Assembly: GCA_023667315.1 (NCBI GenBank) | Contig: JAMPAI010000004.1 | Span: forward strand, 145,818 to 209,817 | Direction: 5' to 3' | DNA: 64,000 nucleotides | From: Ruminococcus flavefaciens | GTDB taxonomy: Bacteria > Bacteroidota > Bacteroidia > Bacteroidales > P3 | In this document: positions 21,799 through 30,716 of the stretch, piece by piece | Layout of the letters: the number at the start of each line of letters is the position of its first letter | How positions within the stretch are numbered: the first letter of the stretch is position 1 | Notes under the pieces: model-generated | Databases searched by the model: none | What the model saw: only the letters and a program-made list of their open reading frames with translations | Told to the model about the DNA's origin: nothing | Position numbers and translations under genes: made by a program

Positions 21799-22335
21799 AT
21801 GTCGAAACAGGGAGGCGGATTCCGCTTGGCGTTCGCCGGTTTGAAAGAGGGCAAGCATACGTTTGCGTACGTTCTGGATCAGGAGTTTATGGAACTGTAT
21901 CCCGAAACGGACGTGTTCTGCGAGCCTCAGGTGCGGGTTGAGTTGGAAATGGAAAAGCAGGAACGCATGATGTTGCTGTCTTTCCGTTTCAGCGGCACGG
22001 CGGGTACGGCCTGCGACCGATGCCTCAGGCCCTTGCGCTTCGGGGTGGAGGTGCAGGAGGAAATCATCGTCAAGACGGCCTCGGCCGGCGAAGGTGACGC
22101 GCAAGACGAAGAAAACCTTTGGTGGATCAGCGAAAAGGATACCGCCATCGATTTGGCTCCGTACTTCTACGAAACCATCGCCTTGAACCGTCCCCTGCAG
22201 GTTTTCTGCCCGGAAGACGAAAACGGGGCACCCACCTGCGACCCCGCGATGCTGCACCTGTACAAACAGCCGTCCGTGCAGCTGGAGCCGGAGACCGACC
22301 CCCGCTGGGATGCGCTGAAAAAGCTGAAGAAATAA
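21799..22335 (+). CDS. YceD family protein (DUF177)
   Basis: This 178-residue protein belongs to the YceD/DUF177 family, which is nearly always encoded directly before rpmF and is linked to ribosomal RNA or large-subunit metabolism. CDRCLRPL (about 74-81) is the family's cysteine motif. The C-terminal part is acidic and then ends in Lys-rich residues (KKLKK). The yceD-rpmF-plsX-fabH order is the classic arrangement. Biochemical function is not settled for the family. Confidence 0.88.
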   Translation: MSKQGGGFRLAFAGLKEGKHTFAYVLDQEFMELYPETDVFCEPQVRVELEMEKQERMMLLSFRFSGTAGTACDRCLRPLRFGVEVQEEIIVKTASAGEGDAQDEENLWWISEKDTAIDLAPYFYETIALNRPLQVFCPEDENGAPTCDPAMLHLYKQPSVQLEPETDPRWDALKKLKK

Positions 22336-22364
22336 GAGTATAAACGTTTTAAACAAAATAAGTC

Positions 22365-22550
22365 ATGCCTAATCCTAAATGGAGGTTCTCCAAGACCAGA
22401 ACCAGAAAAAGAAGAACCCACGACAAATTGGATATGCCTCAATTGGCAACCTGCAGCAACTGCGGTTCGCCCGTTCTGTACCACCATGTTTGCCCCGAAT
22501 GCGGTTACTACCGTGGCAAACAGGTGATGGAAGTCAAGACCAACGCGTAG
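22365..22550 (+). CDS. rpmF: Ribosomal protein L32
   Basis: A 61-residue large-subunit protein. The very basic N-terminus (WRFSKTRTRKRR) is followed by a zinc ribbon with C30, C33, C43 and C46. All four zinc ligands are present, so this is the zinc-binding form of L32. It lies 29 bp behind yceD and 36 bp before plsX. Confidence 0.97.
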   Translation: MPNPKWRFSKTRTRKRRTHDKLDMPQLATCSNCGSPVLYHHVCPECGYYRGKQVMEVKTNA

Positions 22551-22586
22551 TGTTGCAGTGGCTTAACCGCCACGTAAATTTCCGTA

Positions 22587-23540
22587 ATGAGATTCGGATT
22601 GGACATAATGGGGGGCGATTTCGCTCCCGCCGCCACCATAGACGGAGCGGTTTCCGCATTGGATGAGATCGGGTCGGGCAATGTAATCGCCTTGCTCGGC
22701 GATGAGACGCTTATCCGTGAGGAACTGCGCCGCAGGGGTGTGGGCGAGGACAGGTTCGATATCGTGCACTGTCCCGAAAACATCTCGATGGAAGAAAAGC
22801 CGCTCAAGGCTTTGTCCGAAAAGCCGGGTTCCGGTATCGCCACGGGGTTCAGAATGTTGGCGCAGGAAGGCTTGGACGCCTTTGCCAGCGCCGGCAATTC
22901 GGGAGCCATGCTGGCGGGTGCCGTCATGAGCCTCAAGTGCATTCCCGGTGTATTGCGCCCCTGTACCTGCACTATGGTTCCCCAGGAAGACGGAACCTAT
23001 AACCTTTTGCTCGACATCGGTACCACGCCCGACGCCAAGCCGGAAGTGATGGTGCAGTTCGCCATTATCGGCAGCATATACTCGCGCTATGTGCTGGGCG
23101 TATCCGAACCCAAGGTGGGGCTTCTGAACGTGGGCACCGAGGACGGCAAGGGAAACCTGCAGTGTCAGGCGGTGTTCCCGCTCCTGAAGGAATGCCCGCA
23201 CCTGAACTTTACGGGAAACATGGAACCGCGCGACTTGTTCAAGAACCGTGCCGACGTAATGCTGGCCGATGGTTTTGTGGGCAATATCGTATTGAAGGAA
23301 ATCGAAACATTTTACAGACTTATCCAAAAGCGGGGCATTTCCGATCCGCTTTTCGACAGGTTAAATTACGAGATTTACGGTGGAAGTCCCATCCTGGGCG
23401 TGAACGCGCCCGTGGTACTGGGACATGGCATTTCCAGTCCGCTGGCCATCAAGAATATGCTCTTGCAGTCCAAACGCATGAGCGAGCAAGGCTTGATCGA
23501 TGCCCTCCGCCGGCTGTTTGCCGCCTATACCGGCGAATAA
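22587..23540 (+). CDS. plsX: Phosphate acyltransferase PlsX
   Basis: PlsX converts acyl-ACP to acyl-phosphate at the start of phospholipid synthesis. The 317 residues begin RFGLDIMGGDFAPA, the family signature, and contain SAGNSGAMLAGA and LLDIGTTPDAKPE, with NVGTEDGKGN further on. It is followed by fabH after 22 bp, which links fatty-acid initiation with phospholipid assembly. Confidence 0.97.
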   Translation: MRFGLDIMGGDFAPAATIDGAVSALDEIGSGNVIALLGDETLIREELRRRGVGEDRFDIVHCPENISMEEKPLKALSEKPGSGIATGFRMLAQEGLDAFASAGNSGAMLAGAVMSLKCIPGVLRPCTCTMVPQEDGTYNLLLDIGTTPDAKPEVMVQFAIIGSIYSRYVLGVSEPKVGLLNVGTEDGKGNLQCQAVFPLLKECPHLNFTGNMEPRDLFKNRADVMLADGFVGNIVLKEIETFYRLIQKRGISDPLFDRLNYEIYGGSPILGVNAPVVLGHGISSPLAIKNMLLQSKRMSEQGLIDALRRLFAAYTGE

Positions 23541-23562
23541 CGGCACGTAAAGAAATGGCTTT

Positions 23563-24558
23563 ATGGAAAAAATAAATGCCGCCATAACGGGAGTGGGTTG
23601 TTATCTTCCCGATTATGTGCTTACCAACGACGAACTGAGCCGTATGGTGGATACTTCCGACGAATGGATCATGACCCGTATCGGCATCAAGGAACGCCGT
23701 ATCCAGAAGGAAGAAGGCAAGGCTACCTCCGATATGGCGGCGGCTGCCATCAACGACCTGTTGCGCAAGACCGGCACCAAGCCCGAGGAAATCGACATGG
23801 TGCTCTGCGCCACGGTGACGCCCGATATGCGTTTTCCTGCTACGGCCTGTCTGATCGCCGACAAGGTGGGCGCCAAGAACGCCTTCGCGTTCGATATCAA
23901 TTCGGGTTGTTCCGGCTTTGTTTTCTCGCTTTCCACGGCGGCGCACTTCGTGGAATCGGGGCGTTATAAGAAAGTGGTGCTGGTAGGCGCCGAAAAAATG
24001 TCTTCGATGGTGGATTACACCGACCGTTCCACCTGTCCCATCTTCGGCGACGGTGCGGCGGCGGTGCTGATCGAACCCACCACCGAAAAACTCGGCGTAT
24101 TGGACGAAGAGCTCTATTCCGACGGCTCGGGCTGGACACACCTGCACATGAAGGCCGGCGGCTCGTTGATTCCCCCTTCGCACGAAACCGTCGATAAACG
24201 TTGGCACTACATCTACCAGGAAGGTCAGCCCGTGTTCAAGTGGGCGGTGTCCAAGATGGCCGACGTGGCCGAAAACATCGTGAAACGCAACGGCCTGGAT
24301 GCCGACAAGGTATGGGTTGCACCCCATCAGGCGAACCTGCGTATCATCGATGCCGTGCAAAGACGGCTCGGCGTTCCCCACGAACACGTGATGATCAATA
24401 TCGAGAAATACGGCAACACCACTTCGGCCACCATTCCCCTTCTGTTCTGCGAATGGGAAAAGAAGTTCAAGAAAGGCGACGACATCGTGCTCTGCGCCTT
24501 CGGTGCCGGATTCTCCTGGGGCGGTATATGGCTCAAATGGGCCTACGACGCCAAGTAG
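23563..24558 (+). CDS. fabH: Beta-ketoacyl-ACP synthase III
   Basis: FabH starts fatty acid synthesis by condensing an acyl-CoA primer with malonyl-ACP. The catalytic triad is visible: C116 in NSGCSGFVF, H255 in PHQANLRIID and N285 in EKYGNTTSA. The length of 331 residues is normal, and NDELSRMVDTSDEWI near the N-terminus is typical. It is the last gene of its operon and is followed by a strong terminator. Primer preference (acetyl versus branched) cannot be told from the motifs. Confidence 0.97.
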   Translation: MEKINAAITGVGCYLPDYVLTNDELSRMVDTSDEWIMTRIGIKERRIQKEEGKATSDMAAAAINDLLRKTGTKPEEIDMVLCATVTPDMRFPATACLIADKVGAKNAFAFDINSGCSGFVFSLSTAAHFVESGRYKKVVLVGAEKMSSMVDYTDRSTCPIFGDGAAAVLIEPTTEKLGVLDEELYSDGSGWTHLHMKAGGSLIPPSHETVDKRWHYIYQEGQPVFKWAVSKMADVAENIVKRNGLDADKVWVAPHQANLRIIDAVQRRLGVPHEHVMINIEKYGNTTSATIPLLFCEWEKKFKKGDDIVLCAFGAGFSWGGIWLKWAYDAK

Positions 24559-24574
24559 GATTTCTTCGATAGAC

Positions 24575-24607
24575 AAAAAGGCGGTTCAGAGGAACCGCCT
24601 TTTTTTG
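24575..24607. terminator. Rho-independent terminator between fabH and the SpoU methylase
   Basis: GGCGGTTC and GAACCGCC form an 8-bp stem with a 4-nt loop, flanked by A and T runs. It can serve fabH (+) and the methylase gene (-), which converge here. Confidence 0.88.
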
Positions 24608-24614
24608 TTTAGGA

Positions 24615-25421
24615 CTATTCGTTCCGCCGTATCTCTGAGCAGAGGATGGCGGCGGCGATGGCCGCGTTCAGCGATTCGGCACCCGTGGCCTCGTGTTTGG
24701 GCGAGGTGGGAATCGTGAGGCGGTGATGCACGGCCTTTTCGAAATCGGGCGCGATGCCGTGCGCCTCGTTGCCTATGATATACCAGGCTTTTTCCGTGTG
24801 TAAATCTGTCTTGTAGATGTTTTCGCCCTGCATGAACGTGCCGTAAACCGACACGGGCGCGGGCTTCTTCCGCATGATTTCGAGAAAGCTTTCCCTCGAC
24901 GCCTGATATACCGGCACCAGTGCCACCGAGCCCATCGACGACTGCACGCACTTGGGCTGGAAAGCATCGGCGCAGCCTTCGGTGCAGAGGATACGGTCTA
25001 TGCCGAACCAATCGGCCATACGGATGATGGTGCCCATATTGCCCGGATCGCGCAGTTCGTCCAACAGCAGGCTCACGCCCGTACAAAGGCTTTGGGCATC
25101 GGGCAGGGTGGTGTCGGGTTGGCGGCAGAGCATCCATACTTCCTGCGGGCATTCCAGTCCGCTGATGCGTTCCAGTTCCTTGGCCGACACCTCTATCTTC
25201 TCGGTCTGTATTCCGCTCCGGCTTTCCCATTGCAGCAGCAGGTGCTGGTTGGCGTCCTTGTTCCACCAGGCTTCCACTGCCAGGATCTTTTCGATGCGCA
25301 GGCCCGATTGCAGCAACACCTCCGCCACCTTGGGCGTTTCGGCCACGAACACGCCCTCTTGACGGCGGAACTTTTTCTGTTGGTAATTCTTGAACTGCTT
25401 GATTTGTGCGGCAGAAATCAT
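24615..25421 (-). CDS. SpoU/TrmH family RNA 2'-O-ribose methyltransferase
   Basis: A SPOUT-class SAM-dependent methyltransferase acting on rRNA or tRNA. The 268 residues have an N-terminal substrate-binding domain (about 1-100, with FVAETPKVAEVLL). The three knot motifs follow: LRDPGNMGTIIRMADWFG, IIGNEAHGI and ESLNAAIAAAIL. The target nucleotide is not predictable from these motifs. Its 3' end faces fabH. Confidence 0.92.
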   Translation of the reverse strand: MISAAQIKQFKNYQQKKFRRQEGVFVAETPKVAEVLLQSGLRIEKILAVEAWWNKDANQHLLLQWESRSGIQTEKIEVSAKELERISGLECPQEVWMLCRQPDTTLPDAQSLCTGVSLLLDELRDPGNMGTIIRMADWFGIDRILCTEGCADAFQPKCVQSSMGSVALVPVYQASRESFLEIMRKKPAPVSVYGTFMQGENIYKTDLHTEKAWYIIGNEAHGIAPDFEKAVHHRLTIPTSPKHEATGAESLNAAIAAAILCSEIRRNE

Positions 25422-25446
25422 GGCTTGAAAATTAGGGTGTCAAGAT

Positions 25447-25483
25447 ACGAAAAAAGCCGCTTCGTTCGGGAAGCGGCTTTCCT
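25447..25483 (-). terminator. Rho-independent terminator of rpsF-rpsR-rplI
   Basis: AAAGCCGCTTC pairs with GAAGCGGCTTT around a 6-nt loop, with a T run on the - strand, just downstream of the rplI stop. Confidence 0.85.
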
Positions 25484-25498
25484 TTGCAGGCAAAAAAC

Positions 25499-25948
25499 TT
25501 ATTCGGCGTAAACGTCCAGTTCGATTTCGGCCTTTACTTCACGGTGCAGGTCAATCTTGGCCTTGTGCTGGCCGATTTCCTTGATGGCTTCACCGGGAAT
25601 GGTGATTTTCTTGCGGTCGATGTCGAAACTGTGCTGTTCTTTCAAGGCATCGGAGATCTGAATCGTGTTCACCGAACCGAAAATCTTGCCGGAAGTACCC
25701 GCCTTGGCGGCGATCTTTACGACAAGGCCATTCAATTTGGCTGCCAAGGCTTCGGCATCCGCCTTGATCTTTTCTTCCTTGAAGGCGCGTTGCTTGATGT
25801 TTTCGGCACGCATTTTCTTCATGCCCGGAGTAGCCAATACGGCATAACCTTGGGGAATCAGAAAATTGTTGGCGTAACCGTTCTTTACCGTAACGATATC
25901 GTCTTTGTAGCCCAATTTGGCCACGTCTTTGGTCAAAATAATTTCCAT
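25499..25948 (-). CDS. rplI: Ribosomal protein L9
   Basis: The 149-residue L9 has the N-terminal domain MEIILTKDVAKLGYKDDIV and the segment NGYANNFLIPQGYA, a long connecting helix, and a C-terminal domain (SVNTIQISDALKEQ). It is the third gene of the - strand unit rpsF-rpsR-rplI, 13 bp after rpsR. Confidence 0.97.
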   Translation of the reverse strand: MEIILTKDVAKLGYKDDIVTVKNGYANNFLIPQGYAVLATPGMKKMRAENIKQRAFKEEKIKADAEALAAKLNGLVVKIAAKAGTSGKIFGSVNTIQISDALKEQHSFDIDRKKITIPGEAIKEIGQHKAKIDLHREVKAEIELDVYAE

Positions 25949-25961
25949 TCTCTTATCCTCC

Positions 25962-26228
25962 TTACTTTAACAAGTCGCCTACATAAGGCATAAGGGCCAA
26001 ATGACGGGCGCGTTTAATGGCTTGCGCTACTTTCTTCTGATATTTCTGCGAGGTACCGGTAATGCGGCGGGGCAGAATCTTGCCTTGTTCGTTCACGAAC
26101 TTCAAAAGGAAGTCGGCATCCTTGTAATCGATATACTTGATACCGCTCTTCTTGAAACGGCACCATTTCTTCTTCTTGGTATCTACCGCAATCGGGGTAA
26201 GATATTTAATGTCGTTATCTACAGCCAT
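25962..26228 (-). CDS. rpsR: Ribosomal protein S18
   Basis: An 88-residue small-subunit protein. Recognisable parts are [19 protein letters not shown] and [20 protein letters not shown], followed by [11 protein letters not shown]. It binds next to S6, which is encoded just upstream with a 4-bp gap. Confidence 0.97.
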   Translation of the reverse strand: MAVDNDIKYLTPIAVDTKKKKWCRFKKSGIKYIDYKDADFLLKFVNEQGKILPRRITGTSQKYQKKVAQAIKRARHLALMPYVGDLLK

Positions 26229-26232
26229 CGCT

Positions 26233-26589
26233 TTACTTGTTTTCGGGGTTTACACTAGCTTCTTTCTTGGCGGCATGCTTCTTTTCGTTGTAGGCGATCG
26301 CATGCTTGTCCAGCTTGGTGGTGAGGAAACGCAACATCTTTTCGTCGCGGCGGAAAGCGGTTTCCAACACGTCGATGGCTTTTCCTTCGGCCTTGAATTC
26401 TATCAGGTAATAGAATCCGGTGGCTTTCTTCTGGATGGGATACGCCAGTTTCTTCAATCCCCAATCGTCTTCGAAGACGATTTCGGCACCTTGCTCAACG
26501 AGCAGGTTCCGGTACTTCTTTACCGCTTCCTTCATCTGTTCTTCAGACAAAACGGGAGTCATAATGAAAACGGTTTCGTACTGATTCAT
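26233..26589 (-). CDS. rpsF: Ribosomal protein S6
   Basis: A 118-residue S6 with [18 protein letters not shown] at the start, the [18 protein letters not shown] core and [12 protein letters not shown]. The tail is rich in Lys, Ala and Glu. It is the first gene of the rpsF-rpsR-rplI unit, with a promoter-like box about 60 bp upstream. Confidence 0.97.
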   Translation of the reverse strand: MNQYETVFIMTPVLSEEQMKEAVKKYRNLLVEQGAEIVFEDDWGLKKLAYPIQKKATGFYYLIEFKAEGKAIDVLETAFRRDEKMLRFLTTKLDKHAIAYNEKKHAAKKEASVNPENK

Positions 26590-26649
26590 CGTTTTACTTT
26601 GTTAAAGGTTAGTAATCAATAAGCTTCCCGGCTTTCGCCAAAAAGCCCG

Positions 26650-26687
26650 CAAAGATAGTGAAAAATTTTGGAAAAGCAGTATCTTTA
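26650..26687. promoter_or_regulatory. Divergent promoter region rpsF / purH
   Basis: On the - strand 26657-26650 reads TATCTTTG (exact -7 box, for rpsF). On the + strand 26680-26687 reads TATCTTTA (one mismatch, for purH, whose ATG is at 26709). Neither has a clean TTG at about 20 bp upstream. Confidence 0.55.
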
Positions 26688-26708
26688 CTGCCCTAAATTG
26701 CTACAATC

Positions 26709-28268
26709 ATGGAAAAAGTTATAAAATCCGCATTGATTTCCGTCTTTCATAAAGAGGGACTGGACGAACTTTTAAATGTGCTGAAGGCGCACGGAGTAAA
26801 GGTCTATTCCACAGGAGGGACCTACGACTTCCTGAAAGCCAGGGGCTTGGATGTGGAGACCGTGGAATCGCTTACCGGATATCCCTCCATCCTGGGCGGA
26901 CGGGTCAAGACCCTGCATCCGGGCGTGATGGGCGGCATCTTAGGGCGTAGGGAAGTGGCCGACGACCTTGACACGATGAAGAAATACAGGATTCCCGAAA
27001 TCGACATGGTGGTGGTGGACCTCTATCCGTTTGAGGAAACCCTTGCCTCGGGCGCCTCCGATGCCGACATTATCGAGAAGATAGATATCGGCGGCATTTC
27101 GCTGATCCGCGCCGGGGCCAAGAACTTCAAGGACGTGCTGATCGTGCCCTCTAAGGAACACTATGCCGAAGCCGCCCAAATATTGGCTAAAAACGCGGCC
27201 ACCACGCTCGACGCCCGCCGCCGTTTCGCCGCCTACGCCTTTAGGAAAAGCTCCGCCTACGACAAGGCCATCGGCAGCTATTTTAGCATGACCGTGCCCG
27301 GCCTCAAGATGGAGGAACCCGCCGAAACCTCGGCTTCCAAACCGAGTCTGGGGGGGCTTCCGGCCGAAAACAAGGCCTTGCGCTACGGCGAGAACCCGCA
27401 CCAGAAAGGCGCGTTCTACGGTTCACTCGAAAGTTGCTTTACCCAGCTGCACGGCAAGGAAATATCCTATAACAACCTGCTGGACATCGATTCGGCGATG
27501 GCCTTGATGAAAGACTTCGGCCAGCAGCCCACCTTTGCCATCCTGAAGCATAACAACGCCTGCGGGCTGGCGGTACGCCCCACGATATCGGAGGCCTACA
27601 GGGACGCCTTGGCGGGCGACCCAGTGTCGGCATTCGGCGGCGTGCTGGTGTCGAACACCAGGATAGATCTGGCCACGGCTCAGGAAATCGACAAGATATT
27701 CATGGAGGTGCTCTTGGCGCCCGGCTACGACGAAGACGCCTTGCAAGCACTCAAGAGCAAGAAAAACCGTGTACTCCTGCAATTCAAGGACTTCAAGATG
27801 GGGAACCCCTTGATCCGTTCCTGCCTGAACGGGGTGCTGGTGCAGGATCGCGACACGGTGGTGGAAGATCCTTCCATGCTGAAGCCCGTTACCCAAAAAA
27901 CGGCCACCGATGCGGAAATCGCCGACATGCTGTTTGCCAACCGCATCGTGAAGCACAGCAAGTCGAACGCGATCGTCATCGCCAAGGGCGGGCAGCTGCT
28001 GGCTTCGGGCGTGGGGCAGACCTCGCGTGTGGACGCGCTGCAGCAGGCCATCGCCAAGGCGCGTCATTTCGGCTTCGACCTGAAGGGGGCGGTGGTGGCT
28101 TCCGATGCTTTCTTTCCCTTTGCCGACTGCGTGGAAATCGCGCACAAGGCCGGCATCACGGCCTTTATCCAGCCCGGCGGCTCGGTACGCGACCAGGAAT
28201 CCATTGACTACTGCAACAAAAACGGACTGGCGATGGTCTTTACGGGCGTGCGCCATTTCCGCCACTAA
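26709..28268 (+). CDS. purH: Bifunctional AICAR transformylase / IMP cyclohydrolase
   Basis: PurH carries out the last two steps of IMP synthesis. The 519-residue protein has the N-terminal cyclohydrolase domain (about 1-190: [33 protein letters not shown]) and the C-terminal transformylase domain ([54 protein letters not shown]). All main motifs are intact. The downstream channel gene starts 19 bp later and may be co-transcribed. Confidence 0.97.
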   Translation: MEKVIKSALISVFHKEGLDELLNVLKAHGVKVYSTGGTYDFLKARGLDVETVESLTGYPSILGGRVKTLHPGVMGGILGRREVADDLDTMKKYRIPEIDMVVVDLYPFEETLASGASDADIIEKIDIGGISLIRAGAKNFKDVLIVPSKEHYAEAAQILAKNAATTLDARRRFAAYAFRKSSAYDKAIGSYFSMTVPGLKMEEPAETSASKPSLGGLPAENKALRYGENPHQKGAFYGSLESCFTQLHGKEISYNNLLDIDSAMALMKDFGQQPTFAILKHNNACGLAVRPTISEAYRDALAGDPVSAFGGVLVSNTRIDLATAQEIDKIFMEVLLAPGYDEDALQALKSKKNRVLLQFKDFKMGNPLIRSCLNGVLVQDRDTVVEDPSMLKPVTQKTATDAEIADMLFANRIVKHSKSNAIVIAKGGQLLASGVGQTSRVDALQQAIAKARHFGFDLKGAVVASDAFFPFADCVEIAHKAGITAFIQPGGSVRDQESIDYCNKNGLAMVFTGVRHFRH

Positions 28269-28287
28269 TTAACATGCTGACAGCGTC

Positions 28288-29586
28288 ATGTTGCTCAAAT
28301 ATATGATAAGCCTCATTTCCCGCTTCGGGCAGATGCTTTCCGAGGCAGGATGGAATATCGGGCTGGTGCGTGTAACGACCACACTGGCCGTTATCGTATG
28401 TGTGGGATTGTTTTGCTGGGGGCTCTACTGGCTGGTGCGCCTGATTTTGTCACGGGTCGTGCGTTTCTTTTCCAAATCCAGGCACCATATCGGCGAAATG
28501 CTGCTCAAACGCCATGTAATCCGCTACACATCCTATCTGATATTGGGCGTTCTGCTCCATGCCTCGGTGCCCACCATTTTCGAAAGCATCCCTTCCTGGA
28601 TCCCGTTCATGCAGAAACTCATGAATATCTGCGTGCTGTGGTTCACCCTGCGCATCATTACGGGAAGCCTCTGGTGCATTGTTGACTATCAGGCGGCCTA
28701 TCAGCGGAACCGGCAGAAATCGTACAAGGGGGCGGTGCAGTTCGCAGCCATCGCCGTGTATTTCGTGGGGGCCATCGTGCTGCTTTCCATTCTGCTGAAC
28801 AAATCGCCGCTCGTGTTTATCGGTGGCTTGGGCGCGGCCTCGGCGGTGCTGATGCTGATCTTCAAGGACAGCATTCTGGGGTTGGTGGCCGGGGCGCAGC
28901 TCTCGTACAACGATATCGTGCGTATCGGCGACTGGATCACGATGAGCAAGTTCGGCGCCGACGGCACGGTAATCGACATCACGCTCACCACGGTAAAGGT
29001 GCAGAACTTCGACCTTACCGTAACCACGATACCCGCCTATAACCTGATATCGGATTCTGTGCAGAACTGGCGCAGCATGTCCGATTCCAAACACCGCCGC
29101 ATCCAGCGTTCGTTCAACATCGACATTACGGGCATACGTTTCTGCGAGCCCGACTTTATCACGCATCTGGCCGGGCAGGAACCGGTTTCCGAATTCATGA
29201 AGCCCTATGTCAAGACTTTGGCGAAAGATACGGAAGCCAAGGCCGATGAAAACCGGCCTTACGGGGGTATCACCAATGTATTCTTATTCCGCCGCTATAT
29301 CGAGTTTTACCTGCGGCATCACCCCAATATCGAGAATGCGCCTGGCTACACGCTTATGGTGCGTCAGCTGGCCATCAGCGATTACGGGCTGCCCATCCAG
29401 ATCTACTGCTTTACCCGCACTTCCGACTGGATTGCCTACGAGTCGATACAGTCCGACGTGTTCGACCACTTGCTGGCCATGGCACCCGTGTTCGGACTTT
29501 CGGTGTTCGAACGCACCTCGCAAGTGGATGCCCGGATAAAGGAATCGGGCCTGCCCACGATAGGCAAGCCCGAAACAGGGGATTAG
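28288..29586 (+). CDS. MscS-family mechanosensitive channel (YbdG-like)
   Basis: The 432-residue membrane protein has about five hydrophobic segments before the pore helix region FIGGLGAASAVLMLIFKD, followed by the beta domain with IVRIGDWITMSKFGADG and VQNFDLTVTTIPAYNL, which are typical of the larger YbdG/MscS-type channels. It should release solutes on hypo-osmotic shock. The C-terminal cytoplasmic domain is longer than in E. coli MscS. It follows purH closely and converges with asd. Confidence 0.88.
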   Translation: MLLKYMISLISRFGQMLSEAGWNIGLVRVTTTLAVIVCVGLFCWGLYWLVRLILSRVVRFFSKSRHHIGEMLLKRHVIRYTSYLILGVLLHASVPTIFESIPSWIPFMQKLMNICVLWFTLRIITGSLWCIVDYQAAYQRNRQKSYKGAVQFAAIAVYFVGAIVLLSILLNKSPLVFIGGLGAASAVLMLIFKDSILGLVAGAQLSYNDIVRIGDWITMSKFGADGTVIDITLTTVKVQNFDLTVTTIPAYNLISDSVQNWRSMSDSKHRRIQRSFNIDITGIRFCEPDFITHLAGQEPVSEFMKPYVKTLAKDTEAKADENRPYGGITNVFLFRRYIEFYLRHHPNIENAPGYTLMVRQLAISDYGLPIQIYCFTRTSDWIAYESIQSDVFDHLLAMAPVFGLSVFERTSQVDARIKESGLPTIGKPETGD

Positions 29587-29601
29587 CAAGAGAATCGCTT
29601 T

Positions 29602-30591
29602 TTACTTGCGACGTTCAATCAGTTTGCATACGATCTGCACCGCGTTGGTGGCGGCGCCCTTGCGGATGTTGTCGGAAACGATCCAGAGGTTCATGCCGTT
29701 TTCCACCGAGTTGTCGCGGCGGATACGCCCCACAAACACCTCGTTCTTGTCATAGGCGTAGAGCGGCATCGGGTAGAGGTTGCGGCTCGGGTCATCGACC
29801 ACGATAACCCCCGGCATCTGCGAAAGCAGGCGGCGCACTTCCTCCAGTTCGAACGGCTTTTCCGTTTCCACGTTCACCGCTTCCGAGTGCCCGCCCGAAA
29901 CGGGAACGCGCACCACGGTAGCCGTAATCTTGATATTGGGGTCGCGCAGTATCTTGCGGGTCTCGTTCACGAGCTTGGTTTCTTCGGTGGTGTAGCCATG
30001 GTCGTCGAAATCGCCCCCGTGCGGAATCACGTTGTGGTGGATGGGGTAGTTGTAGGCCATTACCGGGCTTTCGAGGCCCTTTTCTTCGTTTTCCATCTGT
30101 TGCAGGCCCTTCATTCCCGAACCGCTCACCGACTGATAGGTGGAGATGACCAGACGCTTGATGCCGAAGGCCTTGTGAATGGGCGCCAGGGCCATCACCA
30201 TCTGGATCGTGCTGCAGTTGGGGTTGGCGATAATGCGGTCGATGTCCTTTACGGCATCGATATTGATTTCGGGCACCACCAAGGGCACGTTGTCGTACAT
30301 GCGCCAGGCCGAGGAATTGTCCACCACCGTGCAGCCCTTTTTGGCAAAGAGGGGTGCGTATTTGAGCGAGGTGGAACCGCCCGCCGAAAAAATGGCGTAG
30401 TCGGGCGCGGCGGCAATGGCGTCGGGCACTGAAACCACCTTGTGCTTCTTGCCGGCAAATTCCACTTCCTTGCCCACCGAGCGTGCGGAGGCAGCGGGCA
30501 AGAGTTCTATATCGGTCAAACCATATTCTTCCATAAGGCGGAGCATTTTGGAACCGACCAATCCGGTAGCTCCCACAACGGCAATTTTCAT
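29602..30591 (-). CDS. asd: Aspartate-semialdehyde dehydrogenase
   Basis: Asd reduces aspartyl phosphate to the semialdehyde, a branch point for lysine/diaminopimelate, threonine and methionine. The 329 residues start with the NADP-binding AVVGATGLVGSKML. The catalytic cysteine is C126 in IANPNCSTIQM. VSGGHSEAVNVE holds the conserved active-site histidine. The start at 30591 is well placed, but the nearest promoter-like box on the - strand (TATATTTG at 30703-30696) is about 100 bp upstream. Confidence 0.96.
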   Translation of the reverse strand: MKIAVVGATGLVGSKMLRLMEEYGLTDIELLPAASARSVGKEVEFAGKKHKVVSVPDAIAAAPDYAIFSAGGSTSLKYAPLFAKKGCTVVDNSSAWRMYDNVPLVVPEINIDAVKDIDRIIANPNCSTIQMVMALAPIHKAFGIKRLVISTYQSVSGSGMKGLQQMENEEKGLESPVMAYNYPIHHNVIPHGGDFDDHGYTTEETKLVNETRKILRDPNIKITATVVRVPVSGGHSEAVNVETEKPFELEEVRRLLSQMPGVIVVDDPSRNLYPMPLYAYDKNEVFVGRIRRDNSVENGMNLWIVSDNIRKGAATNAVQIVCKLIERRK

Positions 30592-30716
30592 CTTGTTGAT
30601 AAGTTTTTATTTATTGATAGACAGATGTATGCAGGTGGCTTACACCACAAGGGCTTCGATAAAATTCCAATCCGCGCATTCTATCTATACACGTACAAAT
30701 ATAGACAGGAATACAA